Part shown: positions 5,216-6,531 of the stretch, in pieces
How positions within the stretch are numbered: the first letter of the stretch is position 1
How the letters are laid out: the number at the start of each line of letters is the position of its first letter
From: Planctomycetota bacterium
Lineage (GTDB): Bacteria > Planctomycetota > Phycisphaerae > Sedimentisphaerales > Anaerohalosphaeraceae
Direction: 5' to 3'
NCBI GenBank assembly: GCA_003644175.1
Contig: QNBS01000132.1
Span: 1-6,531 of the forward strand
DNA length: 6,531 bases
Notes under the pieces: generated by a model
Database searches by the model: none
Told to the model about the DNA's origin: nothing
Seen by the model: only the letters and a program-made list of their open reading frames with translations
Translations under genes and position numbers: made by a program

Positions 5216-6238
5216 GTGAGCTGCGAAAAAATTGTGATTACCGGTGGATGCGGCTTTTTGGGCCGGTTCATTGCCGGGCGGTTTTTGGAAACAGGTAACT
5301 GTCCCCTGTTAAAGGTCATTGATCTCAAGGCGAATGGGGCCGCTTTATTTGATTTTGCAGATGACAAGAATGTCGAAATTGTCCTGGGCGCCGATGTGTG
5401 CGATTATGACTCAATGGTCGACGAGTTTGCCGGCGCAGACTGTGTGATACATCTTGCCGGGATTGTCTCGTTTTCACTGAAGGATGAACTGCTGCTGAGA
5501 AGTGTCAATGCCGGCGGAACCAGAAACGTCTTGCGGGCCGCCGGCGACAACGGCGTCAAGTGCGTCATTCACGTCAGTTCAGTAGCGGCCTTAGGCTATA
5601 ACGACGACAAAGATAATCCCGTCAACGAGGAGTTCCAATTCGACTGGAACATCGCCGCAAAACGCAAAAAGTTCTACATGCTCACCAAGCACCAGGCCGA
5701 TCTCGAAGTGGAAGAATTCAGGCGACAGGGATTGAACATTGTAGTCGTCTATCCCGGCCTGATGTTCGGTCCCGGCGATGTTGCCAACTCGGCAAGGCTC
5801 ATAAAGGCAATCAGCAGCCGCAAGATACCGTTTAATATGCCCGGCGGGACGAATATTGTCGACGTCAGGGACGTTGCCGCGGCAATTGTGGGCATTGTCA
5901 AAAACGGCATCAACCGGGGGGATTATCTGCTCAGCGGCGCCAACCTCACATTTAGCCGGGTCAATGGAACAATCGCAGAAGCCCTGGCGACAAAACCGCC
6001 CGCTTTGACCCTGCCGCGGTTTTTGAACGGTCCATTGTTCCGATTGCTGCTCTTTATCGAATCCGTATCGAAGAATAAACTCGCTCTTACCGCCGACAAC
6101 CTTGATTCGGCATTCAAGTTCAGGTATTTTGACAACGCAAAGGCAAAGAGCCAATTGGACTGGCGTCCGCAGATTAGTTTCCGGCAGACTATAAAAGATA
6201 CGATTGAATGGATGAAAAACGATGGTCGACTTGACTGA
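5216..6238 (+). CDS. NAD(P)-dependent epimerase/dehydratase-like extended SDR
   Basis: A 340-residue extended short-chain dehydrogenase/reductase acting in the cytoplasm. Its substrate is unknown; relatives include nucleotide-sugar epimerases, dihydroflavonol-reductase-like enzymes and 3-beta-hydroxysteroid dehydrogenase types. Visible features are the cofactor motif TGGCGFLG (9-16), a D60-V61 acidic turn (GADVCDYDSM), CVIHLAGIVSF (76-86), NAGGTRNVLRAA (98-109), the catalytic serine region HVSSVAALGY (119-128), and the YxxxK pair Y154/K158 in YMLTK. VVYPGLMFGPGD (178-189) follows, then the C-terminal segment LDWRPQISFRQTIKDTIEWM (314-333), typical of this group. GTG 5216 is chosen for the AGGAAAG site; starting at GTG 5195 would add seven residues read partly from the mobile element. 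It overlaps the next gene by 17 bases, so the two are probably one transcription unit. Confidence 0.9.
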   Translation: MSCEKIVITGGCGFLGRFIAGRFLETGNCPLLKVIDLKANGAALFDFADDKNVEIVLGADVCDYDSMVDEFAGADCVIHLAGIVSFSLKDELLLRSVNAGGTRNVLRAAGDNGVKCVIHVSSVAALGYNDDKDNPVNEEFQFDWNIAAKRKKFYMLTKHQADLEVEEFRRQGLNIVVVYPGLMFGPGDVANSARLIKAISSRKIPFNMPGGTNIVDVRDVAAAIVGIVKNGINRGDYLLSGANLTFSRVNGTIAEALATKPPALTLPRFLNGPLFRLLLFIESVSKNKLALTADNLDSAFKFRYFDNAKAKSQLDWRPQISFRQTIKDTIEWMKNDGRLD

Positions 6239-6531
6239 AAAGGTCGTTTTGGTAACGGGTGCAAGCAGCGGGATAGGCAAGGCGGCCGCCGTCGAATTCG
6301 CAAGGAAAGGGGCCTCGGTCGTCCTGGCGGCGAGGCGCGTCGAAAAACTCGCCGAACTGGGCGACCACATCCTGACATTCAACGAAAACTGCATCTACGT
6401 CAGGACCGACGTTACAAGTGAAGAGGACGTTGCCAACCTTTTCGACCGGGCCGAGGAGAAATTCGGACGGATTGACATCCTCATCAACAACGCAGGACGC
6501 GGTCTGAAATCCGGGCTGATCGATATCACAT
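6222..6531 (+). CDS. Classical short-chain dehydrogenase/reductase, N-terminal part (3' end outside window)
   Basis: The first 103 residues of a classical SDR oxidoreductase. The cofactor motif TGASSGIG is at residues 12-19. A37-R38-R39 after the second strand points to NADP(H) rather than NAD(H) preference. D63-V64 is the adenine-contacting turn, and NNAG is at 89-92. The catalytic Ser-Tyr-Lys residues lie beyond the window. ATG 6222 is inside the end of the epimerase gene (17-base overlap), with only a weak GGATGA at 6210-6215 before it, so translational coupling is likely. Substrate is unknown. The frame matches the family from residue 7 onward, which supports this start; TTG at 6231 would remove three residues and is possible. 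Confidence 0.9.
   Translation, partial: MVDLTEKVVLVTGASSGIGKAAAVEFARKGASVVLAARRVEKLAELGDHILTFNENCIYVRTDVTSEEDVANLFDRAEEKFGRIDILINNAGRGLKSGLIDIT

Noticed and set aside
5098..5367. 89-residue minus-strand ORF containing SFRAKPRNLL
   Set aside because: This is the typical spurious translation of the dispersed repeat, extended into the antisense of the epimerase gene.

Overview
The window is a compact stretch of bacterial chromosome of moderately high GC, holding seven protein-coding genes (two cut by the window edges) and one short mobile-element relic. No rRNA, tRNA or CRISPR array was found. Source lineage is uncertain. Two things hint at, but do not prove, a Planctomycetota-like or other PVC-type bacterium: homoserine dehydrogenase paired with a phosphoglycerate-mutase-like protein in place of a classical homoserine kinase, and a histidyl-tRNA synthetase of the less common type with a GD rather than ER motif 3.

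Left part, + strand. Positions 1-438 are the C-terminal end of an RluA-type RNA pseudouridine synthase, closed by a small hairpin-plus-T-run terminator. A promoter candidate and a perfect dyad follow. Then come homoserine dehydrogenase (hom, 587-1909) and a 394-residue alkaline-phosphatase-superfamily protein (1909-3093), joined by a TGATG overlap. Together these two probably make O-phosphohomoserine for threonine synthesis: hom forms homoserine, and the phosphoglycerate-mutase-like protein is the proposed non-homologous homoserine kinase.

Middle part, - strand. A YkgJ-type cysteine-cluster protein (start 4840) overlaps histidyl-tRNA synthetase hisS (4412-3117) by ATGA and is transcribed from a near-consensus promoter at 4916-4889. 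The last codons of the first gene are an A-rich lysine run. It contains the heptamer A AAA AAG in exactly the frame that would let a -1 shift fuse it to hisS. The hisS operon converges on the hom operon, with 23 bases between them.

Right part, + strand. The 375-base gap 4841-5215 holds two divergent promoter candidates, two dyads and a complete MITE-like element. That element is 106 bp, has perfect 16-bp terminal inverted repeats and is flanked by an ATAAG target duplication. It lies directly against the ribosome-binding site of an NAD(P)-dependent epimerase/dehydratase-like gene (5216-6238). This gene overlaps by 17 bases a classical short-chain dehydrogenase/reductase that runs off the window end. 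The last two genes look like a redox or nucleotide-sugar/lipid-modifying pair of unknown substrate.

The most interesting items are the intact MITE insertion next to the epimerase start, the possible frameshift site at the ykgJ-hisS junction, and the hom/alternative homoserine kinase pair.
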